The position numbers were made by a program, and so were the translations under genes. This document shows positions 10,330 through 20,540 of a DNA stretch of 64,000 bases, piece after piece (within the stretch, counting starts at the first letter, position 1; each line of letters opens with the position of its first letter). Origin of the DNA: Cynocephalus volans (taxonomy: Eukaryota > Chordata > Mammalia > Dermoptera > Cynocephalidae); contig NC_084464.1 of the NCBI RefSeq assembly GCF_027409185.1, forward strand, positions 47,095,095 to 47,159,094, in the 5' to 3' direction. Below the pieces are notes generated by a model that worked only from the letters and a program-made list of their open reading frames with translations, had not been told where the DNA came from and made no database searches.

Positions 10330-10881
10330 TGTTGAGAAAGGAAAATTGTAACTAAAGCCAAAATGTTTCATTCCATTTATATTGTCAGGGCCAGGGCTCA
10401 GACCCTTCAAACCCATTGTACAGACTGGGTTACCAGACCCCTCATGTGCCAGGCTGGGTCACCAGACCCTTCACATGTAGGTCGATGCTAGGTAATTGGG
10501 AAAAATACTGGGAGCCATTGGCAGATGACATGAGCTCAGTCCTCAGTGGCGGCAGCAGCTTACAGCAACAGCAACAGCAGTGGCGGTGTCAGCCTTTCAG
10601 GGCATCCCGGGGGCACTGGCAGCTGCAGCAACAGCCTCCAGCAGTGGTAGCAGCCTCCCCGTAGCCCCCCTAGAGGCACCCCAGGGGTGGGGAATGCTGT
10701 GGATCAGAGCCACTTATCCTTTATACTTAAGTCCATAACCCAGGACACCTGGGTGCACATGCACAATTACATTAGACAATAACCAAAGAACACCTGGTTG
10801 CACGTGCCTATTTATGTCAAATGCTTGGCAAGATTTTGAACATCTGAAGGGCCCTGACCATTTTCCTATATTTTTCCTACA
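10330..10881 (-). repeat. 5' LTR of ERV-A
   Basis: In sense it begins TGTAGGAAAAATATAGG (10,881) and ends ..CTCAACA (10,330), followed by AC and TGGCATAGTC, the start of the primer-binding site. It contains repeated GGTCTGGTGACCCAGCCTGG-like boxes and, at 10,553-10,640, a GC- and CAG-rich stretch absent from the 3' LTR. Confidence 0.8.
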
Positions 10882-10914
10882 AGATGGTAGGGAATCCGAT
10901 TACAGTATTTATTT

Positions 10915-11072
10915 ATTTTATTTTATTTTATTTTATTTTTTTTGTCTTTTTCGCGACCAGCACTCAGCCAGTGAGTGCACCGGCCATTCCTATATAGGAT
11001 CCGAACCCGCGGCGGGGAGCGTCGCTGCGCTCCCAGCGCTGCACTCTCCCGAGTGCGCCACGGGCTCGGCCC
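10915..11072 (-). mobile_element. CYN-type SINE, GC-rich dimer
   Basis: In sense it starts GGGCCGAGCCCGTGGCGCAC and ends TGGTCGCGAAAAAGACAAAA plus an A-rich tail. A TAGGATCC..TATATAGGAATGGCC core joins two tRNA-related units, with the first B box largely replaced by a CpG-rich GCGCAGCGACGCTC block. Target duplications are TACAGTATTTATTT (10,901-10,914) and TACGGTATTTATTT (11,073-11,086). It landed about 20 bp beyond the ERV-A 5' LTR. Confidence 0.93.
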
Positions 11073-11705
11073 TACGGTATTTATTTGAAAGGTAGGCCTT
11101 TTAAGAGGTGATTAGATTTTGAGGACTGTGCCTTCATGAATGGATTGATACAGTCATGGAGTAATGGGCTTGATTCTGATGACTTTATAAGGACAGCGAG
11201 CGAGAAGGTTAGCTTGCTCTGGCTCTTGCCATTCTCTTGCCATGTGACACCCTGCAGTGCTGTGGAGAGGTCACCACCAAGAACAAGGCCCTTCCCTGAC
11301 ACATCCCTTGGACTGTAGACTTCCCAGCCTCCAAAACTGAAGAAATAAATTTCATTTCTCTATTCATTACCCAGTTTCAGGTATTCTGTTATAAACAACA
11401 GAAACAGAATAATACAGACCCCAGCATGGGGTTCTCAAGCAAACTGGGCTGGAGTCCCTGGCTTTGTCTTGAGACTTAAAGCAGGGCCTTTCCTTTTCTC
11501 CAAACTCACGTGTTACCACCAAGTGCTCTCTGAGCCCAAAGCAGTAAGAACTCTACAGTTACACTTATGAGTGAAAAGACAGAGCAAAGGAGGAGGAGAA
11601 AGGGAAGACATACTGATTTAATTATCATGAAGTAGGAATCCTTTTATCATCGTAAAATACGTCTCTGATTTTACATGTCTCTTTTACACGTCTCTGATAA
11701 TAATA

Positions 11706-12246
11706 GATGGCAAGTGTGGTAGGCAGCCTTCTAAAATTATACCAGTGACCCCCACTTCCTAAATATGGCCTGTGTAACTTGCTTCCCGTGAATGGGAGCT
11801 GGACCTAGTGACTTGCTTCTAACCAACAGCATATTGCGAAGTGAGGTAAGGTTACTTTTGTGATTAAGTGACAAAAGCCTGTGATTTCCACCTTGCTCCC
11901 ATTCTCTCTTGCCCTTTCACTTGCTTGTGCTGATGAAGGCAGCTGCCACATTGTGAGCTTCCCTGTGGAGAGGCCTACATGGTAAGGAACCCAGGGAGGA
12001 CTCAGGCCAACAGCCAGCAAGGAACTGAAACCTGCCAATGACCACTGGAATAAGCTTGCAAGCATATCCGCCCCCAGGTGAGCCTAAAGATAACTGCAGC
12101 CCCAGTCCATACCTTGACCTGGAGCCAGAGGAATCAGTTAAGCTGTAACTGGATTCCTGACACTCAGAAACTGTTAGATCATAAATGATGTGTTAAACCA
12201 CTAAGCTTGGAGTAATTTGTTATGCAACAGAAGGTAATTAATGCAA
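11706..12246 (+). repeat. MLT1-like (MaLR) LTR
   Basis: Starts GTGGTAGGCAGCCTTCTAAA and ends with CTCAGAAACTGTTAGATC..TTAAACCACTAAGCTTGG..TAATTTGTTATGCAACAG, the conserved 3' end of ancient MaLR LTRs. It is strongly diverged. Confidence 0.65.
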
Positions 12247-12249
12247 TAA

Positions 12250-13810
12250 GTGGCTGATCCAAGGGCCCAGGCACTGGGGCAATTCTCTTCTTCCACTTAA
12301 GGATGAGAAGAAAAATACCCAACCCTGCATTCAAGTGTGGGATCTTTAATGCCTGTGACTTCTGCCCATGAGTAACTGTGGCCATCTGTGTGTCCTGGAA
12401 CATGACATGGATTCCTTTGAGAGTAACAAGAATGGGCTGAGGAGAAAGCTTTCCCACTCCGCAGCATCTGCTCCCACTGAGCCAAAGGATGAACCAAAAC
12501 CCCAGCTGGGGAGGTCCTCCTTCCTCCCAACTGTCTTCCTTTCCTCTGATCCTCCCATTACCCCAGAGCTCCTCAGTCAGTGACACCTTAGAATGCCTCT
12601 TTTCCATGAGCTGGGTCAGGGAGTCCTATGGTCAAAACTAAGTGACACTTGTCTTTCTTTAATTTGCAAAGAAAAATTGAGTGAATAGATCATTTTCCCC
12701 ATTTTTCTCCCTCAATGTTTCGCACCTGCTACAGCTTATCTGTCTGCTGATGAGTGACAGATGGCAAAATGCATGAACAAGGAACAAACAAATAGTAACA
12801 AACACAGAAATATGATTTCTTAAAAGAGTTTACATATTTTTCTTTGATTTTTTGTTTTTTGTTTGTTTTTTTGGTATTTTTTTAGTTTACGTATTTTTGA
12901 GATGCGGTGACCTAGTTACAAGCAACAGAGTGAGAAGAGGAAAGGCAGGTAGAGAAAGAGCTGAGCTCATGAAGTAGAATTAAATTTCCTGCTGTTTCCT
13001 AGTGTTCTACAGAGAGCGCAGAAGGTCCAGGCCACCAGGACAAGTGTGAGAATTTCAGCTACAATTTAACCCATGGGTAGAACCTCAAGGAACGTTCTCC
13101 AAGGCTGAAGGTGCCCCAGGTCACTGCATTGGAAAGTGGGAAGGAGGGTCTATGAAATGTATCCTGTCTGCTGAGGCTGGAAGCCATCAAGGCTCACTGC
13201 AGAGCATCAACAGCATCCCTGGGAACATGGCCAGCAAGGTTTTGTTGTTTATTAGAGCTGTAAGTGTGGCCACTGTGGCTGGCCCAGCCCTGTCAGTTTG
13301 GGTGCTGCTGGATGACAGAGGGAAATGAATTCTCGCTGTAGGGCTTCTCCTGGATACTTGCATTCTGGGGGATGCTGGAGTCAGATGTGAGTCCAGGAGG
13401 CAGAGAAGGCATGGAATGGAGATTACAGGGTTAAGGAGACAGGACTCTTGGGCATGGATGGGAGGGTAACGTGTGGAATTAGAAAGCTTACCCCATCCCA
13501 CCCCACCTCACCATGATTATTATCTTTATTTGCCATGCACACGCACATGTGCACACACACACACACACACAGCACAGACTGCTAGGTTGTGGCCCATGCC
13601 TGATTTTTACCTGGGCACAAGCCTGCCAGAATACACACTACATTTCCCAGCTTTCCTTGCAGTTATGCGCAGCTGTGTGACTATGACTGGCCAATGGAAT
13701 GAAGTCCTTAAAGGGTAGAGTTATGCCCAATCTTCTCCAGTCCTCCATTCCACTGCCTGAAATATGAACAGTTTGGTAAGCAATCTTGGACTGTGCTGAT
13801 GATGGCTGAA
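12250..13810. other. Intergenic, no gene recognised
   Basis: Holds a T-rich tract (12,838-12,900), a short CA run near 13,553 and a repeat-like TTTCCCAGCTTTCCTTGCAG block near 13,640. Overlapping open frames at 12,179-12,607 lack any family resemblance. Confidence 0.45.
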
Positions 13811-13811
13811 G

Positions 13812-14310
13812 GGGCTAAGGACATGCCACTCCAAAATATACCTACTTGGTGTATTGATTATTTGGATCTCAAAACACGGGAGAAACCGTAATTGCAGAAA
13901 AAGCTATCTGACCTGCCCTTTCCTACAGCAAGCCATAAAAATTCCTTTGGGAGGGGTGCCTTTCCTTATACTAGGGCAAGAAAATACCCCCTTATTACCA
14001 GAGATAGGGAATTGTTGCTACCAGGGGCCTGAATAAATACCCTTGCGCCCAAAGAAAACCTTAGTTTTCACTAGCTTTACACACCCATATATCTCCTAGT
14101 GACTTCCCTAGAATTTACTGTCTCTAGCTCAGAGATCCATTTGTCCTGTCATTTCATCACAAATTTATCCTTTGTCTAAAAAGTATAAAAGCATCCTGCT
14201 TTGGCCAATTCTTTGGACTTCACGCTCTTGTGGAGATCCCCATGTGTATGTACAACTAATAAAACTTAAATGCATTTCTCTTGTTAATCTGTGTTGTGTC
14301 AGTTTGGTTC
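13812..14310 (+). repeat. Solo LTR, ERV1-like
   Basis: Shows promoter-like AAAGTATAAAAGC (about 14,180), then GACTTCACGCTCTTGTGGAG, the poly(A) signal AATAAAACTTAAATG (about 14,259) and a TGTGTCAGTTTGG end. This is the layout of an ERV1-type LTR U3-R-U5. No internal region follows. Boundaries are approximate. Confidence 0.6.
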
Positions 14311-15962
14311 CCAGACCCAGTTGAAGTCCCACTCAAGAACTAAGATGGGTAGAGGCAATCCTCAGACTCCCCTACATGGTAATACCTGTAGAATCCAGAG
14401 TGATAAAATTAAAGAAGCCTGGACTGCTGAGGCTATGGAGCCACGATATCAGCCCTGGACTGTGTACACGTGGAATGTTATGTGAATGAGAAATAGACTT
14501 CTGTCTTAATATTCTGTGATCTCTTTTGCCATAGCCAAACCTATTTGTAAATCCTATAGCCCCGTCTTAGCAAATGAGATCCCACTATTAGTGATTTATT
14601 TGTTTTATAATTTATTTATTCAACAAATATTTACTGAGTTTTGAGTGCTCTCTTGCATCCTCTCAAAGAGGAGCTGGCAGGTGGGCACAGAGCTGGGGCA
14701 CCTCAGAAGGTGAGTTTGGTCCATCAGAGGACTCAGAAAGGGGAGGTGAGCTCATTTGCTTGTCTGTCTTCCCCAGATCCACCTCTTGCCTTGGTTTCCC
14801 CAAATGGCAGTTATCTTCTGTTTGTGAAGTAAGTATTTTTAGGGAGAGGGACTATGATTACCATGGAAGTCTGGACGGGGACGAGCAAGTTCAAGTTACC
14901 AGTGACTGAAAGAAGACAGAGCTCTGTACCAGCACTTCCTGGTCCCTGCGCCAACAGTCATCCAACACAGGTTGATGATGCCACAGAGCAGAGGGAGCAT
15001 TCTCTCCTGACTATTGCTAGAAAGAGTGACAAAGGAGCAGGCGAGTGGAAGTTCACCCTCGAGAGAGTGGACCAGGGTAGGTGCATGTGTACCGTGCAGT
15101 TTGGTAAGGGGGAAGTTTCAAATGTCCAGAGACGGAGAAGACTCCCAACTACAGGAAATGGTATTAAAAAAAACCCAACATGTTATATATATATGAAAGA
15201 GAAGCATAGAAATAAAAAGCATAAGTTGGCAATCAAAGTGATCTGCAGCTGTAAAAAACTGGAAAGTTTTCAGATAAGAAGTAGAAACCTAACTTCACCC
15301 CATCCAGGTAACCTGTACCTCCTCCAGACATTTTGTCCCTGTGATGGCTGCTGTAGATTGCTCTTCAGCTTTTGTACCACCTCCTTCTGGTGTACCTTCC
15401 TGTGCTGCAGGGTTGGAAAACTAAGCACTAGACTATTGCACCTAGGGCTCCAGATGTGATTTAGGTATTGCTGATCGGATGCACTGCCTAAGACATAATC
15501 TGAATTAGGAGTTGAGGGAAGGAAGAGGAATTTATGGGAGGCATCCTTTTTTTTTGGCCAGGGCAGATACAGCAGACACAGGCAATAATTTTTGGTTGTA
15601 GCTTCCTGATCCCGAGATCGCAGTTAAGGTGTGTGTTCCTGGAACCAACAGTTACAGTGATGGCCTCCTGACTGCACCTTCCTGATGCTGGCGGAAGTAG
15701 TAGCTCCCCTGGCAGCTCAGCTCTGCAGTGTTTTTTTGGAAGTCATTCCTAGAGGCTCAGTCTGGATCCCACTCTTCTAGCACTTTCCATGACTTTGCAA
15801 GCTCTCTATTATCTGCATTATATCCCTTTCTGCTTAACGTAGATACAGTGGTGTCTGTAATCTGCCTGACATAGGATAGGCATCACTAAATGTTTGTTGA
15901 AGAAATGAATGAATGATGAATGAACAGGCAGACAGAGACAGCCAGGATGTCTACAGTGAGAC
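14311..15962. other. Intergenic, no gene recognised
   Basis: Contains a 201-codon open frame (14,854-15,459) without domains or splice context. An old L2-like end (TAAATGTTTGTTGAAGAAAT) sits near 15,888. Confidence 0.45.
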
Positions 15963-16441
15963 TGTGGAGCTACTGCTAATGTCAGAATCCTGTTGACATC
16001 ACCAATTTTAATCCTCTTCATGACGTCAATTGTAAAGCTAGGAGACCACGGCAGTCGCCGAGCTCTTTTACCTGCCAGGAATCCTGCACTGACTGGGCCG
16101 ATTGTTGAACTAGTGCTGGGTCTGGAGCTCCCAGACCCCTCAAGCCAATTCACAGACTGGGTCACAAACCCTTCATACATGAGGCTGGGTCATCAGACCC
16201 CACACACACCAGGCTGGGTCACCAGACCCCTCACACGCAGGTCTATGAGCTAGGTAACTGTCCAAAAGGTCCTTGGAGCCATGGGTTGGAAAGCATGGCT
16301 GTGCAGAGAGGATGCCCGAGGCAGACACCTGCCCACCTGCTTCACTAAAACTCCTCTCTCTCTCTCACTCTCTTGTCCACTGAAGAACACAAGAATAGCA
16401 ACAAAACTAAAAAGATACATTAGTGCGCATGCCCACTAACT

Positions 16442-16508
<67 letters not shown>

Positions 16509-16587
16509 TTGCTTACAAAGGATGTGCTAAAACCACACCCAACTGGACCCAATGTGAGGACCCTGACCGAACTATTCTATTTTTCCA
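15963..16587 (-). repeat. 3' LTR of ERV-B
   Basis: Nearly identical over about 480 bp to 18,627-19,108. In sense it starts TGGAAAAATAGAATAG at 16,587, after the polypurine tract GAAGGGGTGGATTAT, and ends CTCCACA at 15,963. It carries the same GGTCTGGTGACCCAGCCTGG-type boxes as ERV-A and a 64-bp (CA)n run at 16,443-16,506. Confidence 0.8.
16443..16506 (+). repeat. (CA)n microsatellite in ERV-B 3' LTR
   Basis: Thirty-two uninterrupted CA units. The other ERV-B LTR lacks this part because it is truncated just before it. Confidence 0.98.
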
Positions 16588-18605
16588 ATAATCCACCCCT
16601 TCAGGGTCCTAATGTTCCCTTAGTGAGGATAAATTACCCTTACGTTTACATATTACATATTCCATCCCAGTCCCAAACGTCTTTAGCTTGTTGCAGCACC
16701 AACTCAAAAGTCCAAAGTCCAAAGTCTCTTCTGAGACCAAGGGCAAAAGTCCTTCCAGCTGTGAACCTGTAAAGAGTCAAAAACAAGTTTATCTACTTCC
16801 AAGATATAGTGGGACAGACATTGGGTACACATTCCCATTCCAGAAGGGAGAAATAGAAAGGAAAAACAAGCCCCCAACAAATCCAAAACCCAAACAGGGC
16901 AAACATTAAGCACACTGGGGCACCTGGACCCTAAGCATTGGGCAACCTTGCTCCTACAGCTCTGCCAAGGGCAGACCATTGAGCTTCCAGGTACCTGCGG
17001 CTTTTCCAGGCCGGTGCCGCACATTGCCAGCAGCCCCATGGTTCTGGGCTCCCGGTGGCAGTCCCGTCATCCTGGCTCCACTAGACATTTCCTCAGTGGT
17101 GGTTCTCTGTGGGGGCTCTGGCCCCACTTTTCTGCTCCATGTTGCTCTGTAGATGACCTGCAGTGGCTCCACCCCTGCAGCAGGTCTCCGCCTGAGTCCC
17201 CCAGTTTTTCCATACATCTTCCAAAATCTGGGTGGAGGTTGCCATGGCTCCACTGCTCTCAAATACTGCTGGCCTGCAAACTTAACACAATATGAACGCC
17301 ACCAAAGTTTTCAGCTTTTTTTCTTCAGAGTTGCTAAGGCAGGATTGCTCCAGCCAGGGCGGCTGGGATGCAAGGAGTAGTTTGCTGAGGGCAATAAAAC
17401 CTCAGGTCTGTCCTCCAGGACAAACTCAGTTCTCCTAAGATGGGAGGGGTGCTCTCCCAAACTTCCAAAATGCCCTCAGGGCCTGTGATGGGTGGGGCAC
17501 CCATCCAGTCTTCTCAAATGTGTTTAGGGCTTTTTTCCCCATTGTCTTGGCTCCTAGCATCTGGCTACCTTACCTCCAAGATGATGTCTTTAGCAGTTTA
17601 TCTGCTTCACCCTAGCATTTTTCTCCTGCTCTCAGCTTCTCTACCTCATCGCTGGGCTGAAAATTTTCCAAATCTTTATGCTCTGCTTCCCTTTACATTC
17701 TGGCTTTTGAGTTACTTCAATCAGCTCGGCTTACACCAGCTACTCACTCAGTCTCAGGCAGTTTTTTGCAGCATTCGCCCACAGTTCAAACAGCTGCATT
17801 TTCCCAGTCCATCAAGGAGTGGCTGCCTTGCCCTTGTGCATATCTGTGGCTCTTTTGTAACTGTTGCCACTGAGACAGGCGCATAGTAACAGAGACTAAC
17901 TTTTCCACTTTTTCACCAGGTGAAAACACACTTGAAATTCTGCAGTGGCACCCATCCTTGGGTCATCTGCCCATCTGCATGTGGCACTCTTTTCTCAGGT
18001 TTTATGGCACTTGGCTGGCCATTGGGTTTAAGTGGCACCCTCCAAGCCTTTTGCCTTCAGACAAACACAACATGTGTTTACTACATAGTCTCTAGAGCAT
18101 GTTACACCATCCACCCCTAGGTCCCATAGCTGCAGTAGCCAGGGGCTCTCCTTGTTTCTGCTGTTTTACTATCTCAATTTCTCGTGCACAACAGGTCATG
18201 CCTGGAGACACACGGTTTCCCCAACTCAGCACTGGGTTGGTCATCTTCCCTGGTGTGAGAAGCAGGAGTGGCCAGTCGCTGCAGGTCATCCTCCAGGACA
18301 TTTATCCATGCCTTCAACGACTCTGCTTTCTGCTGCAAATCTCTATCAGTTTGCAGCATAGTGATCAGCAGCCAGCTCCAGTCAGCAGAAAAGTGGCCAC
18401 TGGGCACCCCATGCTCAAGGACAGCCACGTTTCCTCCCCTTCCCAAGGGGTGTTGCATTGTAGTACCTCGTCTATGCTGCCTTGCAGTACAGTGTGCAGC
18501 AACCAGATCCCGGTCAACAGAAAAGTGTCTATAGAGCATAGCATATTCACAAGTAGTCACATTTCCTCCTTCTTCCAAGTACTTTTGGCTCCTGTACCTG
18601 CTCAA

Positions 18606-18624
18606 AATCCTGCCAACTATGCCA
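18606..18624 (-). promoter_or_regulatory. Primer-binding site of ERV-B, tRNA-Ser type
   Basis: The minus strand reads TGGCATAGTTGGCAGGATT two bases after the LTR end. The complement of the 3' end of tRNA-Ser(AGA) is TGGCGTAGTCGGCAGGATT. Confidence 0.8.
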
Positions 18625-18626
18625 GT

Positions 18627-19108
18627 TGTGGAGCTACTGCTAATGTCAGAATCCTGTTGACACCGCCAATTGTAGTGCTCTTAATCCTGTTTGTGATGCC
18701 AATTGTAAAGCTAGGCGACCACGCCAGTCATTGGGCTCTTTTACCTGCTGGTAATCCTGCACCGACTGGGCCGATTGTTGAACTAGGGCTGGGTCTGGAG
18801 CTCCCAGACCCCTCAAGCCAATTCACAGACTGGGTCACAAACCCTTCATATGCCAGGCTGGGTCACCAGATGCCACACATGCCAGGCTGGAATGTGTGAA
18901 CACCAGACTCCTCACACGCAGGTCTATGAGCTAGGTAACTGTCCAAAAGGTCCTTGGAGCCATGGGTTGGAAAGCATGGCTGTGAGGGCGGACACCCAAG
19001 GCAGACACCCACCTGCCTGCTTCACTAAAACTCCTCTCTCTCCCCCCCTGAAGAACACAAGAATAGCAACAAAACTAAAAAGATATGTTGGCGTGCATGC
19101 GCACTAAC
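18627..19108 (-). repeat. 5' LTR of ERV-B, truncated
   Basis: Direct repeat of the 15,963 LTR. Homology stops at GTGCATGCGCACTAAC, so about 100 bp at the sense 5' end are missing, together with the CA tract. Confidence 0.82.
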
Positions 19109-19236
19109 CAGCATTTGAAAAGATGAAATAGAATAGAATAGAAAATCTCAGAGCAGATTGCATATAGGAGATGGAAACACTATTGTTTTGTAAAACTTCA
19201 GTTCCACACTCATGTCCACACATTGCATGTATGTGT

Positions 19237-19262
19237 ACACACACACACACACACACACACAC
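19237..19262 (+). repeat. (AC)n microsatellite
   Basis: About thirteen AC units with only background flanks. Confidence 0.95.
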
Positions 19263-19643
19263 GTTTACAGTGGTAATAAAATATTGAATGACCAGCATGA
19301 CACAGACACCAACTAATTGGAATGAACGTCAACAATACTAGTTGTCTAAATACTTTTGTAAAATGTATCTTGATTGGGGTTGTAGTCGAAAAAGTGAATG
19401 AAATCCATTGGTCTATGGAATGTAGTTTAAGGCTTTTTGGGGGTGGGGGGCAGTGGCTACAAGTTTCCAAGGACCCTTCCTTGGCTGCTGCTCCTGGCTA
19501 AAGGATGATGCCCATGGCTCATTCCTGCCCTGGGGGAGCTGTTCCTGAATCCAGGTATGCTTTTAAGCAGAGCAATCCTCAGTGTGTGGTTGTTACAGAT
19601 ACCTGTAATTCTTCTTGTTCAGCACCCATTTCCCATTCCTCAG

Positions 19644-20072
19644 TGTATTAGTCTGTTTCTGTTGCTTATAACAAAATACCTGGAACTGGATAATTTAGAA
19701 AGAAAACAAAATGTATTGCTTATAGTTTCTGAGGCTGGGAAGTCCAAAGTCCATCTGGTGGTGACAACAGAGATCCAGAGGTCTCACGTTGCAAGATGGT
19801 AGAAGCAGAGAGAGCAGCAGAGAGAAATATAGTCTTTGTGCTCTCTTTTAAAGCCCTCTGAACCACACCAATGACCACCATTTTTAATCCATTCACTATG
19901 GTGTGGACCTACAATCCAACCACCTCTTCAAGGCCCCACCTTTCAGTTACCAGAATAGGATTTCCCACCCTCTTAACAGTCACAGTGTGGGCCAAGTTTC
20001 TAATACATAAAACTTGGTGGACACAATTCACACTTCAGTGAGTTTTGGGGGGACATAATTCAATCCACCACA
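19644..20072 (-). repeat. MaLR LTR (MST/MLT-like)
   Basis: Begins TGTATTAGTCTGTTTCTGTT and ends near CATAATTCAATCCACCACA, the reverse complement of the MST/THE1/MLT1 LTR layout. A related but distinct copy lies at 43,498-43,952. Confidence 0.7.
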
Positions 20073-20381
20073 CTCAGTAGCCAGCAATGCCTCATCTCCC
20101 CTTGCCCATGGGAATTTGCCAATAAAAGTCCCTGGTCCCTCTGTTCTTCTAGTGTTTTCTATATGGGTGCTGAAGGGAGGTGCTAAGGGCTTTATTCAGC
20201 TTTGCCCTCTCCCTCCCACTGTCCACAGAGAGGCAGTCTCCTTCTCAGAGAGAAAATGAGGCCACCTCAAGGGCTGAAGCTGGGGAGAGAGACACCTAAT
20301 GTCAGCGTGCACATCTTTGGACCCCTGAGGCCAGCCTCACAGAGATACTGACCCAGTACTCTTCCTTTTGGTTTTTATTTT

Positions 20382-20527
20382 TATTTTATTTTATTTTTTG
20401 TCTTTTTCGTGACTGGTACTCAGCCAGTGAGTGCACCGGCCATTCCTATATAGGATCCGAACCCGCGGCGGGAGCGTCGCTGCGCTCCCAGCACCGCACT
20501 CTCCTGAGTGCGCCATGGGCTCGGCCC
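20382..20527 (-). mobile_element. CYN-type SINE, GC-rich dimer
   Basis: Same family as the copy at 10,915-11,072 (GGGCCGAGCCCATGGCGCAC in sense, then CGTGACGAAAAA-like tail region). Target duplications are TGGTTTTTATTTT at 20,369-20,381 and 20,528-20,540, identical, which indicates a young insertion. Confidence 0.93.
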
Positions 20528-20540
20528 TGGTTTTTATTTT

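Larger units (their letters stand above)
5370..10881 (-). mobile_element. ERV-A: decayed class III (ERV-S/ERV-L-like) provirus
   Basis: About 5.5 kb flanked by related LTRs, on the minus strand. In sense order I see the 5' LTR, the start of a tRNA-Ser-type primer-binding site (TGGCATAGTC, 10,327 downwards), gag-like frame, retroviral protease, reverse transcriptase, RNase H, integrase, polypurine tract and 3' LTR. No envelope gene is recognisable between the integrase and the polypurine tract, though about 1 kb of unassigned sequence lies there. Every coding segment is broken by stops and frameshifts, and a CYN SINE is inserted in the reverse transcriptase. The reverse transcriptase style (ELNKVVPPLHAAVP) is that of ERV-L/ERV-S. 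No clear target-site duplication was found. Confidence 0.85.
15963..19108 (-). mobile_element. ERV-B: internally deleted ERV-S-like element
   Basis: A pair of directly repeated LTRs encloses about 2 kb. The primer-binding site (18,606-18,624, minus strand) reads TGGCATAGTTGGCAGGATT, which matches the tRNA-Ser(AGA/TGA) 3' end at 17 of 19 positions; both mismatches are CpG decay. The internal region shares short blocks with ERV-A: the gag start near 17,775-17,825 versus 10,255-10,310, a block near 17,957 versus 7,145, and the polypurine side. It has no recognisable protease, polymerase or integrase, so most of pol is deleted. The 5' LTR is truncated at 19,108. Confidence 0.8.

Noticed and set aside
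18099-18899. 266-codon open frame on the + strand in ERV-B
   Set aside because: It is antisense to the LTR and leader of ERV-B and has no recognisable domain.
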